NCBI GenBank assembly: GCA_002007465.1
Contig: LNAC01000018.1
Location: forward strand, 4,263,481-4,327,480
Source: Ailurus styani
Taxonomy: Eukaryota > Chordata > Mammalia > Carnivora > Ailuridae
DNA length: 64,000 nucleotides
Direction of reading: 5' to 3'
In this document: piece after piece, positions 40,881-52,599 of the stretch
Layout of the letters: every line of letters begins with the position of its first letter
Position numbering within the stretch: the first letter of the stretch is position 1
Notes under the pieces: generated by a model
Seen by the model: the letters and a program-made list of their open reading frames with translations, nothing else
The model's database searches: none
What the model was told of the DNA's origin: nothing
Translations under genes and position numbers: made by a program

Positions 40881-42830
40881 TTTTAGCAGGACAGTCCACA
40901 CCTTTCATCAGATTCTTGTGATGTCTGTGTGTCTGGGACCTAATGGTGTGGTCAAAGCACAGCCACTGCCTTAGACCATCAGTTGTGACCAACAGCACAG
41001 CTGGGAGCTTAGAGGTCACCCGGACCAAGCCCCTCACTTTACAGATGAACCAGGTGGGCTGGAGGTCAGGTCCAGGGAACCACGTGGAGGGCAGAGGCAG
41101 TGATCTAGTTGGGAGATAGCAGGGCCTGAACACAGGCAAGTGGACATGCAGTGGGGGCACCAAGGAGTTTGGGGAAAGGAAGATCGGCCGAATTTGGTGA
41201 CCAGTTAGTTCCAGAGGGTAGGGAAGAGGAAAAAGGTACCTGCGGTGGTTTCCAGGTTTCAGACTGGGATTTGGGAGTCAGGGGCTCCCTAGGTGGTGCT
41301 GAGATTAGGAGAGAAGTGGAAGAAAGGGGAAGGAGAAGGAGATTTTGCAAATTGGATGGCCTTTCTTATTTTTTTGAATCTTGTCCTCACCATGAGCAAG
41401 GACATACCGGTACTAGAAAGTCAGCCCCAGTCCTAAGCCAAACAGCGGTTGGGCTGCACGCCCTTCTCTTCCCTTTGGGTGACTTTCCATGTTGCACTGG
41501 GTCCAGGAGACTATGTATTTGCGCAGCTGGTAAGAGGTAAGGGGACTGGCTCATAGTTGATTTCTGGGAGAATGTGGTCCCTCTGTCTGGATGTACAGGG
41601 AGAAGGGACCTGGTGTATGGTCAAAAGAGGGACAGTAGTTCAGCCCAGCCTCAGAGAAGTTGGAGGATTTGCCCATGGTCATGGTCAGGGAGGACAAGTG
41701 AGGACAGAGCCTTTTCCTCTCTGCCCCAGCACTTTCCCTCTGTGTCAGGATGGTTTGCATCTGTGCCTCAAGAGAAAACACAGGGCCCACCCCCGCAGTC
41801 CCTCTCCCTCTGGATGGACCTGGCTTCATGCCAGGGTACACGACATGATCGTTGAAGACCAGGCCAGGTCCAGTCCCTGCTGGCCCCCTCCACTGGGCAC
41901 CTTTTGCAGCAAACATCCCATGTTACATGGTGGCCCAGGAGGGCACATGAGGTAGATTAACTAGCTGGCCTGAGACCCCAGCATTGGTCACCACATCTGG
42001 GTCCCAAGCCACCAGGCCCCCCCTGCAGGAAGGAGCCCTGGGCTGGGGCCAAGGGCTGGGGTTTGCAGGGCTCTTTCTCTATCTGGTCTCTTGCCTGTCC
42101 CCGATTTAGAACCCTGACCAAGACCCCAGAGCCGCCCACCGCCTGGCCAACCCTAGTCTCATTTGCCTCCCACCCCGCCCTTAATCCCCAGCGGACCCAC
42201 GAGCTGGGCCATGCCTAGCTCTCTCTCCCAGCGCCAGCTCTTTCCTGGACTGTCTCCTCCTCACACTCCGGCCTCAAGGCGCCCTCTGACTTTGAATTTT
42301 TCTCTTTTGGCAGAAACCACTTGGAAATTTGCAGACTTGCAAGTGAGGAAATAGTGAAGAGAAATGAGCTCCCCACAAGGGCCCATGCTCCTCCTGTCCT
42401 CTCTTCTCCCCTCCTCCCCCTGAGTTTTCACACCAGCCCACTGGGATCTTGGTTCCACACTTCGCCAAACCAGCTTGGAAAGGCAGGGGCATCTGGGGAA
42501 GTCCTCCAATGCCCAGACCCTTCTGTAGAAAGCTGTTTGGGCTTGAGGTCCCTGGTGCTGGCTGCTGTTTCTCTCTTCCTGAGACAGAGCCTCTTTCCTT
42601 CTCACAGATTCTGAGAGCCAGGAAAGAGCCTGTGGTCTACCCTGGCCAGTTCTCCTCTCCGTCAGATTTTGTCTTTAGGACAGCATTATCGTTTTTTTGG
42701 TTTGGGTTTTTTGGTTTTTTCTTTATTTTAATGTGTGTCTTCTAGTCCCAAAGAGACTGTGAGGTTAAGAATAACATCCTTTCTTTATTTTTATTTCTCC
42801 AAGTGTCTTAAACTACTAAGACGCATACAT
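40880..42830. other. Mostly unique sequence
   Basis: A CR1/MIR-like scrap lies at 41005-41060 ('agcttagaggtcacccggac'), and T-rich low-complexity sequence at 42690-42730. Frames of 90-132 codons overlap on both strands. No gene recognised. Confidence 0.4.
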
Positions 42831-42834
42831 ACGA

Positions 42835-42940
42835 AGGATGTTAGAGCTGGGTTTGAGTTCATCTTGTCCAACCCTCTCATCTCACTGACAGGGAAACTGA
42901 GGTCCAGAGGGGCATCCAACCTGCCCAAGCTTCCTGATCT
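42835..42940. mobile_element. CR1/L3- or core-SINE-type relic
   Basis: 'aaggatgttagagctgggtt', 'catcttgtccaaccctctca' and 'cagggaaactgaggtccaga' match the ancient 'tccaaccc...gaaactgagg' repeat. Confidence 0.55.
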
Positions 42941-43020
42941 GAGTCATATTCTACTTTATCTTTGTTGCTGGTTACCTGCTTGATTGGCTGGTCGATGACA
43001 GTACTGAGAGTAAGAGCCCC

Positions 43021-43045
43021 AAGGCAGGGCGGGGCGGGGCAGGGC
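43021..43045 (+). repeat. GGGGC-type short tandem (GC-box array)
   Basis: 'gggcggggcggggcagggcg' gives overlapping SP1-type GC boxes. Could bind SP/KLF factors or be simple low complexity. Confidence 0.5.
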
Positions 43046-43319
43046 GACCCCAGGAGTGTCCCGCCTGACTCCTACCCCAGCTCCCTGAGGGACGCTGGGA
43101 GTGTCACCGGGGACCCAGCCCTGCCACTGCTGATTGTATTTCAGTTCTTCAGGGTGCCTCCAGGGGTGAGGGGACTGGGACCAGCCAGCACGAAGCCCCC
43201 ACCATTTCTTCCAGTTGGATGCCCCGCTTTCCCCAGACATTTCCCTAGGGATGAAGAAGGTTTTAATTAGTGAGATGCAAAGACATGCTTCAGATCCCAG
43301 CCATTAACCAGTACTGTTC

Positions 43320-43840
43320 TATTGCAAGTGACAGAAACCCAACCTAAGATGGCTCAGGCAGGAGAGGGGATTTGTTGTCTCTTGTAACTGGAAAGAACAG
43401 AAGTAGATATTGTTCTGGACAGAGCGGCAGCGCGGGGCTCAGACGACGTTACTAGTCTGTCTCTTGGAGCTATTTTCCTTTGTGTTGGCTTCATTCTGAA
43501 GTGTTCTCTTCCCAAGAAATACCAGAGGTGGACCTCAGCAGCTCCAGATCCAAGGCCTCTCAACCTAACACCCCCAGAGGGGAGGGAGAGAGAGAGCACG
43601 CGCGCGAGAGTCAGCTCCCTTTTACCCAGTGATTCCAGCAGAAGTCCCAGGACTATCTCACTGGTCTGGTTGGGTCTCAGGCCCATCCCAGAACTGATCA
43701 CTACGACCAGGGCATGGAATGTTCTGACTGGCCAGGCTTGGGTCATGCGCCCGCCTTCTGGGACCAGGGGTGGAATCAGCCCTGCCCATTCCACATGGCC
43801 TGAGCCCAGGAAAAGGATAGTGCTTTTGTGCTGTCAAAAC
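43320..43840. mobile_element. Old unclassified interspersed repeat
   Basis: 'tttgtgttggcttcattctg', 'gattccagcagaagtcccag' and 'actggccaggcttgggtcat', ending 'attccacatggcctgagccc', matches a repeat phrase common in mammalian genomes. I cannot name the family. The SINE at 43845 sits at its right edge. Confidence 0.5.
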
Positions 43841-43844
43841 AACA

Positions 43845-44060
43845 GGGGGACCTGGGTGGCTTAGTCGGTTGAGTGTCTCCTTCGGCTTGATTTCAGCTCA
43901 GGTCATGATCTCGGGGTCGTAAGATCAAGCCCTGCATCGGGCTCTGCAATCAGCAGGGAGTCTGCTTGGGATTCTCTCTCTCCCTCTCCCCGTTCTCCCT
44001 GCTCTCTCTATATCGCTCTTATAAAATAGCTAAACCTTAAAAACAAAAACCAAAAAATAA
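43845..44060 (+). mobile_element. SINEC, full length
   Basis: Head 'ggacctgggtggcttagtcg', body 'cagctcaggtcatgatctcg' and 'gcagggagtctgcttgggat', a CT-rich linker 'ctctctccctctccccgttc' and an A-rich tail. The tRNA A box ('tggcttagtcgg') is close to consensus. Target-site duplication not resolved. Confidence 0.92.
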
Positions 44061-44274
44061 ATGCCTACTGTCCCCTTCCCAGTTTTACCCTTCCCAATCC
44101 CACCTAGATTTGCTTCCTGGCGGTGGCATGGCCTGGTTTGGGATGGGGTAAAGAATGAGAGTGGGAGAGCAATAGAAATGGCTTAAAAGCATGGGTCCAG
44201 AAGAGGGTGGGTTGTGGCAGGGAGAAAAGTGTTTGGGTAACTCTGCCTCGGCTCCCAGTCCCCGGGAAGGATAA

Positions 44275-44450
44275 TCACTGATGTACATAAAGTTTTTCAC
44301 ACCCGTTATGTCTTTTTTGATCTTCGGAAGACTGTTGTAAGGTGGAGAGAAGGAGCAGGTGCAAAGGATGAGGTCACGTGACTAAGGTTACCCAGCAAGT
44401 CAGCGTTGCTACGAGTGTTCAAATCCAGCTCTCCATCCCAAGTTCTCAGC
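44275..44450 (-). mobile_element. MIR SINE, antisense, degraded
   Basis: 'gtgactaaggttacccagca', 'agtcagcgttgctacgagtg' and 'ttcaaatccagctctccatc' follow antisense MIR order. Confidence 0.5.
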
Positions 44451-44639
44451 ATTGCCCTTTTCTTCAAACTGGGCCGTCCCTCCTGAGAAGCTGGTGGTGG
44501 CCAGGAGCCCAGAGGGGCCTGCCTTTCCCTGTCTCCCCTGAGAGCTGCCCAGAGCCCTGGAGCAGGGGACTGTTGCTGCCCCGGAAGGCGGTGGAGGGAG
44601 GGCAAAATTGGCCTGAGACCAGGCAGGCTGAAGGAGGGG

Positions 44640-44730
44640 GACAGCCTCCCGCAAATGAAATATTCATGGTGGTTATTGAATCAGGTTTTATTGGAATAAA
44701 AATACACTTGCTGAATACATTTATTTCCCC
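44640..44730. promoter_or_regulatory. Candidate conserved non-coding element
   Basis: 'gcaaatgaaatattcatggt', 'ggttattgaatcaggtttta' and 'ctgaatacatttatttcccc' form a 90-bp AT island (POU-like ATGAAATATTCAT). Repeat-free, inside GC-rich flanks. Confidence 0.35.
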
Positions 44731-46715
44731 TGGTTCCTTTCAACCCCTTTCTTTCCCTGAGTGATTTGATTTGGGGGCCAGGGAAGTTTTCTTCCCCAAG
44801 TAAATTAGACTTAAGTCAGCAGAATACGCGTGTCGTGTCAGGACTGGGGCCTGGCCAGAGAGGAGCCCGCTGGGGGCTCGGTGTGGTCTCTGGGATGACT
44901 GAGACGGGAGTGCTGCGGGGGGGCGGGGGTCAGGAAGGGGGTCAGGATATGCATAGGCCCCGCCCACACAGGCCATCCACACATTCAACAGACACGCGTG
45001 CTCTCCCCCCTCCCTCAGCCTCCGCTCTTCCCCTCCATAATAGCAGGGGCCGAGGCGAACATTTGTGACCAGAGAGAGCCCCATAGCTCTGCGGTTACGG
45101 GGATGGGTCTCACTGCGAGGCTGACCCTCCGGTCCATCCCAGGGGGGGTCCCCATCAGGGGGCTGCCCGGGGGTCCCTGATTCTGCCTTGTCTACTCAGA
45201 AGTTACCCTTGTACTGCTTCCCTTCCTCAACCGGCCTCTCTGTTTCTCCTCTTCTGTCTCTGCAGACCTCCACTCCCCTCCTTGTCATGCTCTGCCTGCC
45301 TCTGGGGTCGCTGCCTCTCCAAACCCTTCTCTCCATCTCAGCATGTCTTTGGCCCCACGGCTGCCCGACTCCACCTGGAAAGATCTCTTTGTTGCTCTAA
45401 GCTCACGTTCTGAACTTTTCCACAGCCGCGCACGCAGTCTCACACGCACCCCTAGACACGCTCTTCACACTCTGACACATTCACACTTGCGGTTCCACAA
45501 ACATACATACACACTCTTACCTACTGTCGCTCACAGCCTGTCTCACACTGTCACACCCGGTATCAGGCTGCTGGCTGACGCAGCAAAGAGAACCAGGGTC
45601 TTCTGTCGCCACTCTCTGCCCTGGGGTGGGCGTCTGGGGCTCAGCCTCCTCCCTGCACCCACTCCGCTGAAACCACAGGGAGGCTCTGAGGCCAGCCCAG
45701 CCACCTGTGGGCCCCCCTCTTATTCCACAGGGTGGGTCAGAGGTGCGAGCCAAGAGGGCGGTGCCCAGACAGGGCTTATTTGTCCTGCAGGAGGAGCGGG
45801 AAGGCCCCTCCCACTCCTGACCCTGAGGGGACCCTGAGGGGGAGACTATCAAGTCCCCGAAGGAGGCAGATCCTGTCTCACGGGAGCAGAGCCCGGCTTC
45901 CCTTCCTGTCTGTCCCTGACACTGCCTCTGTGGCCTGCCCAGCCTTGTCCTACAGGTGGCCCCCCTTCCTGAGACCCGGACGACCCTGTCGGGTCTGAGA
46001 GGCCCTGCTGGGTGGGCGCTGTATTTGGGTGTCGTTCCCTAATCCTAGCTCATCCAGCACCCCTGTCACACATACGCTGCCCCCTTCTGGCTCCCTGCCT
46101 CTCACCTCCACTGACTCCACTGTTTCCTGCTTCAACCCCATCTGCCTCCTCTCCAGAGAAGTCTGAAAGTCAGGCTCTTTTCCTTCCCGGAAACTCTCTC
46201 AAGTCTTACCTCTGGGGACCTCTTCCATCCCTCTCTTCCTGGCCTTGACGGCCGGCTACCCCTGGGTCAGGCTCCAAGTCTTACTGCACAGTTGAGCCTG
46301 GCTGACAAGTCAGGTTCTCACTGCCTCACAACCCCTCGAACCCCTCCCATCCCCGCCAAGCACACATGCACCCTAACGCTCTCTCTGGGACACGTGTCCG
46401 AAGGGACCTACCTGACTGGCAGGCCTTTGAGGGTTGAGATCGCAGGCTGGAGTCATTTTTGTGCCTGGGGCAAAGGCAGCAGTAAATGTGCCCCCTGGCT
46501 TCTGCCGCCCAGGCACCTCTAGCAGGAGGAGCCCGTGGGCCCTGAGGAGAAGGGCACCCGGGAGCACTCACGTCCTGGGGAAGCACGCTGAGAAGGGGAG
46601 GAAGGAGGGGTCCAGCCAGCAAGGTCAGAGGACCCTTCGGGGGGTGGGGGGAGTAAATCCAGCTTTGTCTGAAAGGGAACACGGTGGCAAGGCAGACCTG
46701 GCCTTCACCCAGCGT
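44730..46715. other. GC/CT-rich unique sequence
   Basis: CA/CT-rich, with degenerate 'cacac' words at 45420-45560. Frames up to 164 codons run through it on both strands without recognisable domains. No gene or transposon called. Confidence 0.4.
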
Positions 46716-46870
46716 CTTCACTTTATTGGCTGTGAGACCTTGAGTAAGTCAGGGTCTCTGAGGGTCAGTTTGCCCTCCTGGAACAAGGACACTGTAACAC
46801 CCATTCAGGTGCTAATGTAGGACTCCGTGCTTGGCCCACAGGAAGAGCTCGGTTAACGGCAGGGCAGTCG
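46715..46870 (+). mobile_element. MIR SINE
   Basis: 'tggctgtgagaccttgagta', 'agtcagggtctctgagggtc' and 'gctcggttaacggcaggg' keep the sense MIR order. Confidence 0.6.
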
Positions 46871-47480
46871 TTGTTGTCACCATCATTAGCAGTATCCCAA
46901 GAACCCGTGAGTGCCAGCAGTTCCCTGAAGGGACACCAAGGCCTCCTGTCAATCTGACCATCTCTGCCAGGCTTGACATAGGGCTGTCTGTCTGCAGATG
47001 ACAGCTCCATTTCGGAGGTAATAATGGTCCTGGCTTGTGAGTCCTCCTCCCCTCCTCCATCCCCCTGCTGCTTATGATAATTTAATTGATCCAGCTCACA
47101 CCAGCTGTGCTTCTCCAGCAGCATTTCTTGGCTTAACTCAGACAGGAAAGGAAGAAAAAAGAGTAACCCCTGTCCAACATCCCTGTAATTAGGAGGCCTG
47201 GCTCAGCCCGGAGTCAGATGACCACAAGTGGAACCAGAGGGAGCTGCAGAGTCTGCCCCATGGGGAGGTGTTGGAAGAGGAGAGAAGTCAGCCCCTGCCC
47301 AAGCCAGGCCACCTTTGGGACAACTGCCTGTCTCCATAGGCATTCCCTTTCCCACTCCCAGGGAGTAGATAATTAAACCGTAGTCATAAAGACTCATTCG
47401 TTGCTAATTCCTGCAGTGCTGAAACGAATTTACATTCCTGTGCAAAGGGGAAAAAAAAAGAATTGCAAATTGAAAATAAA
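46870..47480. promoter_or_regulatory. Unique block with AT-rich candidate elements
   Basis: 'gcttatgataatttaattga' at 47071 and 'gtagataattaaaccgtagt' at 47365 carry homeodomain-type cores (TAATTA, ATTTAATT). No repeats recognised. Possibly two short elements. Confidence 0.3.
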
Positions 47481-47570
47481 TAGAACCTCCAGTGAGTGTG
47501 TAGCACTATGTGCTAGACACCCTTCTAAGTCCTTTACAAATAATAACTCATTTAAACTTGTCGTTTTGAA
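47480..47570 (-). mobile_element. MIR 3' fragment, antisense
   Basis: 'agcactatgtgctagacacc', 'cttctaagtcctttacaaat' and 'aataactcatttaaacttg' are the antisense MIR 3' end. Confidence 0.7.
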
Positions 47571-48354
47571 GGTGATATCCGGCTGTCAGCTTGGATTTGT
47601 AGCTGGAAGCTTTGTAAAAGAAGGCAGTTTGGATCAGAGACAATTTGTCAATGTTGCAGGTTGTCAAGGGCGTTGCTAAGAGGAGTCACTGTGTTTAAAT
47701 TTTGTTTTAACTCTTTGCTTCCAGAGGAAAAAGTTGGTCGGATGGGAAAGAGATTATTTTTTTTAAAGAGAACAGAATGACAGACTGTTTTGTTTTTATT
47801 AGAAAATTAAGAGTTTTGATTCTGATCTCAGATGGAATTCTTTGAACTGCGTAAATGAGACAGCCTGCTGCTCTCTGGTGGCAGCGTATAGGTATTGTAG
47901 GAAAAGTACTCCGGAGGTTATTTTGGCAAACCTGGAGTGATGGGGGTAGCAGAAAAACTCAACCAATCCTAACTGATCTTTGAAAGAGAAAAACCAGGGG
48001 AAGGTGGGAGGAGAGAAGATAAGTTGAAGCAAGATTGGCCATATGCTAATGATTACCGAAGTGGAGAGAAAGGTTTTTTTAATTAGTTAAAAAGACAGTT
48101 GTGTAAGTGAATTCTTTGCCCTGTCCCATTCTATGATTTGAGGCCTAGAAATGTCGAAGCGTCTGTCTCCTGTCACAGATAAAAGCACCTCCTGCCCAGT
48201 TACCCCAAGTGGGTGGGCACTAATGAATCTACTGGAGGCTCCCCCGATCCCCCACAGCAGCATGGGGAAAGAAGATGACCACTGGATGAGCAGATAGGAA
48301 GGGACAAAGGAAAGGTGCAACCTTTCCAATCTTCCTAGACTGTAGCAAGTGGCC
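47570..48354. promoter_or_regulatory. Unique AT-rich block
   Basis: Repeat-free, with 'aggttgtcaagggcgttgct' (47658), 'gccatatgctaatgattacc' (48038, HOX/POU-like) and 'tttttttaattagttaaaaa' (48073). Contains a CTCF-like site at 47868. No gene recognised. Confidence 0.3.
47868..47881 (-). promoter_or_regulatory. CTCF-like binding motif
   Basis: On the minus strand 'ccaccagagagcag' fits CCASYAGRKGGCRS with one change (A at the K position). Located in repeat-free DNA. Confidence 0.45.
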
Positions 48355-49195
48355 TTTTTTTTTTTAATTTCTCTATTGATTTAAGAGGAAAGAACTTTTG
48401 CAAAAATCCCTCCTAATACTGAGTGCATTTTTTAATGTATTATTTGTTTCATTAGTACAGGTCTGTGATGCATTAGTCTTACACAATATACAATGCTCAC
48501 CACAACACATACCCTCCCCCATGTCCGTCACCCAACCACCCCATCCATCCCACCCCCCACCCCCCAGCAACTCTCAGTTTGTTTCCTGAGATTAAGAGTC
48601 TCTTATGGTTTGTCTCCCTCTCTGGTTTCATCTTGTTTCATTTTTGCCTCCCTTCCCCTATGATCCTCTGTTGTGTTTCTCAAATTCCTCATATCAGTGA
48701 GGTCATATGATAATTGTCTTTCTCTGATTGACTTATTTCGCTTAGCATAATACCCTCTAGTTCCATCCCCGTCGTTGCAAATGGCAAAATTTCAGGGTTT
48801 TGCTGGCTGCATAATATTCCATTGTATATATATACACCACATCTTCTTTATCCATTCATCTTTTGATGGACATCTAGGCTCTTTCCATAGTTGGGCTGTT
48901 GTGGACATTGCTGCTATAAACATTTGGGTGCATGTGCCCCTTTGATCACTACTTTGGTGTCTTTAAGATAAATACCCAGTAGTGCAATTGCTGGGTCATA
49001 GTGTAGCTTTATTTTCACCTTTTTGAGGAACCTCCATACTGTTTTCCAGAGTGGCTGCACCAGCTTGCATTCCCACCAACAGTGTAGGAGGGTTCCCCTT
49101 TCTCTGCATCCTCACCAACACCTGTCGTTTCCTGACTTGTTAATTTTAGCCATTCTGACCGGTGTGAGGTGGTATCTCATTTTTGCATTCCTCCA
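48355..49195 (-). mobile_element. 5'-truncated L1 (carnivore lineage), antisense
   Basis: T-run at 48355-48365 is the complement of the poly(A) tail. Then 3'UTR text and 'gaggtcatatgataattgtc', 'ctggctgcataatattccat', 'acagtgtaggagggttcccc' and 'ccggtgtgaggtggtatctc', the antisense C-terminal part of L1 ORF2. About 840 bp of the about 6-7 kb full length, so it cannot move by itself. Confidence 0.92.
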
Positions 49196-49264
49196 AGCTC
49201 CTAGCGTGGACCCTTGCCAGAGCAGGTGTGTCCCATCTCTTTAATGATCTCCCACTGCAGATTT

Positions 49265-49535
49265 GCTTTCTGAGATTTAACAAACATTTGCTGAGTCCCT
49301 GTTCTGTTCCATGTACTGTGGGGAGCTTTCTAGGTGATTTTTCATTCCGTTTTGTGTAGTAGATCCCTGACCCCCATACATGAGACTGATACTGACCCAT
49401 GATGTTATAATTTTTATGACTCTCCTTTCACCAGATGGTGAGTTTCTTGACCCAGGGACTATGTTTTATTTTTCATCTTTACTTCCCCATCATCTATAAC
49501 AGTGACGCTCAATCATTGTTGAGAGAGTGATAAAT
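49265..49535. mobile_element. L2 fragments, mixed orientation
   Basis: 'atttaacaaacatttgctga' at 49275 is antisense L2, while 'gtttcttgacccagggacta' and 'atcattgttgagagagtgat' at 49442-49532 resemble the sense 3' end. Confidence 0.4.
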
Positions 49536-49544
49536 CACACAACA

Positions 49545-49625
49545 AGAACTTCTGTGACGTAGCAGGGTTATAGAGCTAGTAAAGGCCAGAATCTGGGTTC
49601 AGATCTGGCCCAGAGCACCTTTGCA
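49545..49625 (-). mobile_element. MIR fragment, antisense
   Basis: 'tagagctagtaaaggccaga' followed by 'atctgggttcagatctggcc' is the antisense MIR 5' half. Confidence 0.5.
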
Positions 49626-50420
49626 GCACTATACCTGCCTGCCCAGATCATGCTCAGCCCCCCTATTTAATAAGAGTTTTGCCACTTCTAAGTTCATATC
49701 CCTGGGCTGATGACCACTGCAGAAATGAGCAGACGGTGCTGGCTGGTGGGGAGGGGGGAATGCTGTGCACAGACCCCTCCCCACAGAGGACTGTGTGCAG
49801 TGGCCTCCGAGCTGCCTCCCACTAGCACATGACAGCTGATAGTGCGCATTTCTTCCCAACTCTGTATTCTGTTACTTCATGCTAGTCGCTTGAAATTTGC
49901 CATGGGAGGAGAATATATACCATAGAAATGAGCAAATGCTACAAATCAGGGCTTTCCCTCCCTGCTCCCCAAATACCTGATTGTTAAATGTTCACAGGCA
50001 CCCCCCTCGCTAGGTTATAGCTGCTAATCGGGAGCTTCTGGAGCGCTGTGTGAACATGAGGTGTGCACCTGCTTGTAGTCATTCTCTTTGGGGAGAGCTG
50101 TCAGCCCAGCCACTCAACGCACATTGTGGCACGTGCTGTGATGGCCCGGGAAGTCCGTGGAGATGGAAGATGAGAACTTGAGGAGTCGGGGTGGGGGGGC
50201 TCCCCAGGGCACTTGCTGAATGCTGGCCAACCCTAGTTTGTGTTCCTTGGGTACCCAGGGAATCTCAATGTGGATTTTGGTGACGATCCCTCTCCCTCCT
50301 GGATTTGTCCTTCTCAGTAGTCTTTCTAAGGCTTCCTGGCTGGGGATTCTAGAGCTCAGAGAACAGTGGAAGTCAGGTAGTTGTTTCCCAGAATCCTGTC
50401 TCAGTTAGGCCTAGGAGGGG
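49625..50420. other. Unique sequence
   Basis: No transposon or gene recognised. Confidence 0.4.
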
Positions 50421-50605
50421 GCTGCCCTGTGAGGCAGAAGTATTATTCCCTTGTGTACTGTACTGAACAGTGACCCCCAAGTTCATGTCCACCTGGAGCC
50501 TGTGAATGTGACCCCATTTGGGATAGGGGCTTCGCAGATATAATTGGTTAAGATGAGATGCTACTGCATGCCAAGGACCCAAACACAAAATCCTGGACCC
50601 TACAT
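50420..50605. mobile_element. Old unclassified interspersed repeat
   Basis: 'cccccaagttcatgtccacc', 'gtgaatgtgaccccatttgg' and 'gcagatataattggttaaga' are a common mammalian repeat phrase. Family name not recalled. Confidence 0.5.
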
Positions 50606-50709
50606 TCAGTCAGCTGCTGGGGCTGTCAGGCCTACCCATGTCTGGTTGTTGCTTTCTTCCCTGTCCCCACCACCTCTTCCCTGGCTCCAGGTTTCATTAG
50701 CTTGCACCT

Positions 50710-51080
50710 AGACCATTGGGGTAACTTTCTGATGGTCTCTGCTTCATCTGGTCTCTCCCCATGCTGACCCACCCTCATTAAATCAGGGTCCCTGGATCAC
50801 CACCCTGGCCATGGCCCTCTTCTGCTCCAAGCCTGAAGTTGCTCTCACTGGCCCCAAAGAGGATGTCCAGATTCTCCTCCATTCATTCATGAGTCTTCCA
50901 TGATCTGGCCCCAACCTACCCTTCCAGCCTTGATCTCTGTTTACCCCTTCACTTGCCTTAACCCAGCCTGTATCCAGACTGAGCTAGTCTTGTTCATTCC
51001 CATACTTCCCTCTTTTTGCCAGTTTCAAAGTGTCAGTCTTGGGTTTATTGACTGGGTGCCCTTCCCAGTGTTGCTGTGAG
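50710..51080 (+). mobile_element. L2 LINE fragment
   Basis: 'ctgatggtctctgcttcatc', 'tcatgagtcttccatgatct' and 'ggccccaacctacccttcca' are sense L2 words. The 3' terminus is lost. Confidence 0.7.
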
Positions 51081-51159
51081 GATCACGTGTATCCTATAGT
51101 CACCACTGTTTTATGCCTCTCCTGAGTTCTTTTCTTTCTCCTTCCTGGGAAAGAATCAT

Positions 51160-51330
51160 GGTGGGCTTTGGAGTAAGACATTAGTCCCAGGTTCAAACCT
51201 TTGCCCCTTATTCTCAGCGGGAATATGGCAGGCTACTGTATCTCCCCGAGCCTGTTTCCTCATACCTCTGTTCTTTGGCGAGCTGTGGAGATGAAGGCAG
51301 GTCATGTGTGTGAGGTGCCCACCACAGAGG
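51160..51330 (+). mobile_element. MIR SINE, diverged
   Basis: 'gtgggctttggagtaagaca', 'tagtcccaggttcaaacctt' and 'gagcctgtttcctcatacct' are in MIR order. Confidence 0.55.
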
Positions 51331-51700
51331 AGGCACGTGGGCAGGGGAGTGGGATGGGGGGGGGCGCCTCTGGCTCTCCAAAGACTCAGGAGTGAAGGTG
51401 TGTAATGTAAGTCGTCATGTTGACATCAAGAGCAGCTGTGGAGTCTGAAGACCTGGGGCAGGGGTGGGGGGCCTGAATTCTCAAGGCGGGGAAGGATGAT
51501 AACAGGAAGCAAGCCCAGAGCCAGGGTTGGAGGGGAAGGCCAAGAGCAGATGGGACTGGCTCACCAAGGCCACAGTGGGTACCAAGGTTCTCTGCTTGAT
51601 GTAGACCCCATGGTAGAGGATGCAGATGCAAGATAAAACCTGCCCCTGCCCTCCAGCCTCCCCCAACTTTCTGCTCCTTGTGGGTGGGACAGGACATGGA
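51330..51700. other. Unique GC-rich sequence
   Basis: A G-run at 51356-51364. No gene or transposon recognised. Confidence 0.4.
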
Positions 51701-51704
51701 GGCC

Positions 51705-51815
51705 AGAGGCTCAAGTTCTAGCCCAAGCTGCGCAGCGACCCAGCGGGCTCTCTTGGGCAAGACTGTGCTTTCCACCGACCTTGGTTTCCTCATCAAAAAA
51801 TGACAGGGCAGGTGA
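51705..51815 (+). mobile_element. MIR fragment
   Basis: 'aggctcaagttctagcccaa', 'tctcttgggcaagactgtgc' and 'ccttggtttcctcatcaaaa' give sense MIR. Confidence 0.6.
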
Positions 51816-52065
51816 GGAGAGTCTCCAAGATGCTTACTACGAAAGGGACACTGAGATGGAATTCAATCTCTGCCCACTGATACAGGGGCAAGAACCTGAG
51901 CACCTTCTAGAACAAAGCCCAGAACTGCAGTAACCCTTTCTACAGAGCACCGCCCCCCCCCCCAGCCCCCTGCTTCAGGACAGGCCCATGTCAGTCACCT
52001 GCCCTTCTTCCTCAGGGAAGCTAAGGAGGGCTGGGACGGCCTCCCCAGGGCTCCTGAGGGAAGTG

Positions 52066-52079
52066 CTGCCGCCTGGTGG
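52066..52079 (-). promoter_or_regulatory. CTCF-like binding motif
   Basis: Minus-strand 'ccaccaggcggcag' fits CCASYAGRKGGCRS with one change. Repeat-free, about 70 bp from the candidate enhancer at 52140. One of the two strongest CTCF-like words in the window. Confidence 0.55.
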
Positions 52080-52139
52080 TTGTGGCAGGAGGGGCTATGG
52101 GGGAGGGGCAGGGGCAAGGCAGAGATGACAGCCGCATCT

Positions 52140-52340
52140 GCCCTACCCATGTTTTCTTATTTGTTCCCAGCAGGAAATCGATGATGTCAGAAACTGTGGG
52201 ATAACTCTGCAGCCCCAATCAATAGACCCTGATTAATTCAGTCATGGCTGTTGGGTAAATTTGCTGCATCATAATTAGAATTATTAATTAAAAATAGGAA
52301 ATCGATTGACACAAATTAAGCAAAGGAGGAGTTAGTTGGG
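52140..52340. promoter_or_regulatory. Candidate homeodomain-rich enhancer
   Basis: 'gccccaatcaatagaccctg', 'attaattcagtcatggctgt', 'catcataattagaattatta' and 'aaatcgattgacacaaatta' lie within 130 bp: at least two TAATTA-class cores, a TCAAT word and a PBX/MEIS-like CGATTGACA. Sharp AT-rich island in GC-rich DNA without repeat match. The most enhancer-like block in the window by motif content. Conservation unverified. Confidence 0.45.
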
Positions 52341-52599
52341 CCACTTTGACATTGCTTGGGCAGGTGCCTGAGGACTCTACACGCTTGCCTCTAGCTTCAG
52401 GGCCCCCCATCCCAGGGGTGTCCGTACTGAGGGAGTCTAGCCTCCAGGTCCCGCAGCTAATCAGGGAGCAGAGAGAGCCCCGAGGCCTCCATATACCAGA
52501 GCTGGAGTCCCCCCAAAAGCATCTCACCCGATACCCTTATTTTTTTTAACATTGAGAGATGGAATTTGGGGAGAAAAATCTGAATTTCTGCCTCATTAT

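Noticed and set aside
43021..43045. GC-box array as a gene promoter
   Set aside because: No CpG island, initiator or downstream exon around it. Short GGGGC repeats are common in GC-rich introns.
45000..46250. Possible CpG island
   Set aside because: CpGs are scattered and the sequence is mainly C/T-rich. Density by eye is below that at 40.14-40.64 kb.
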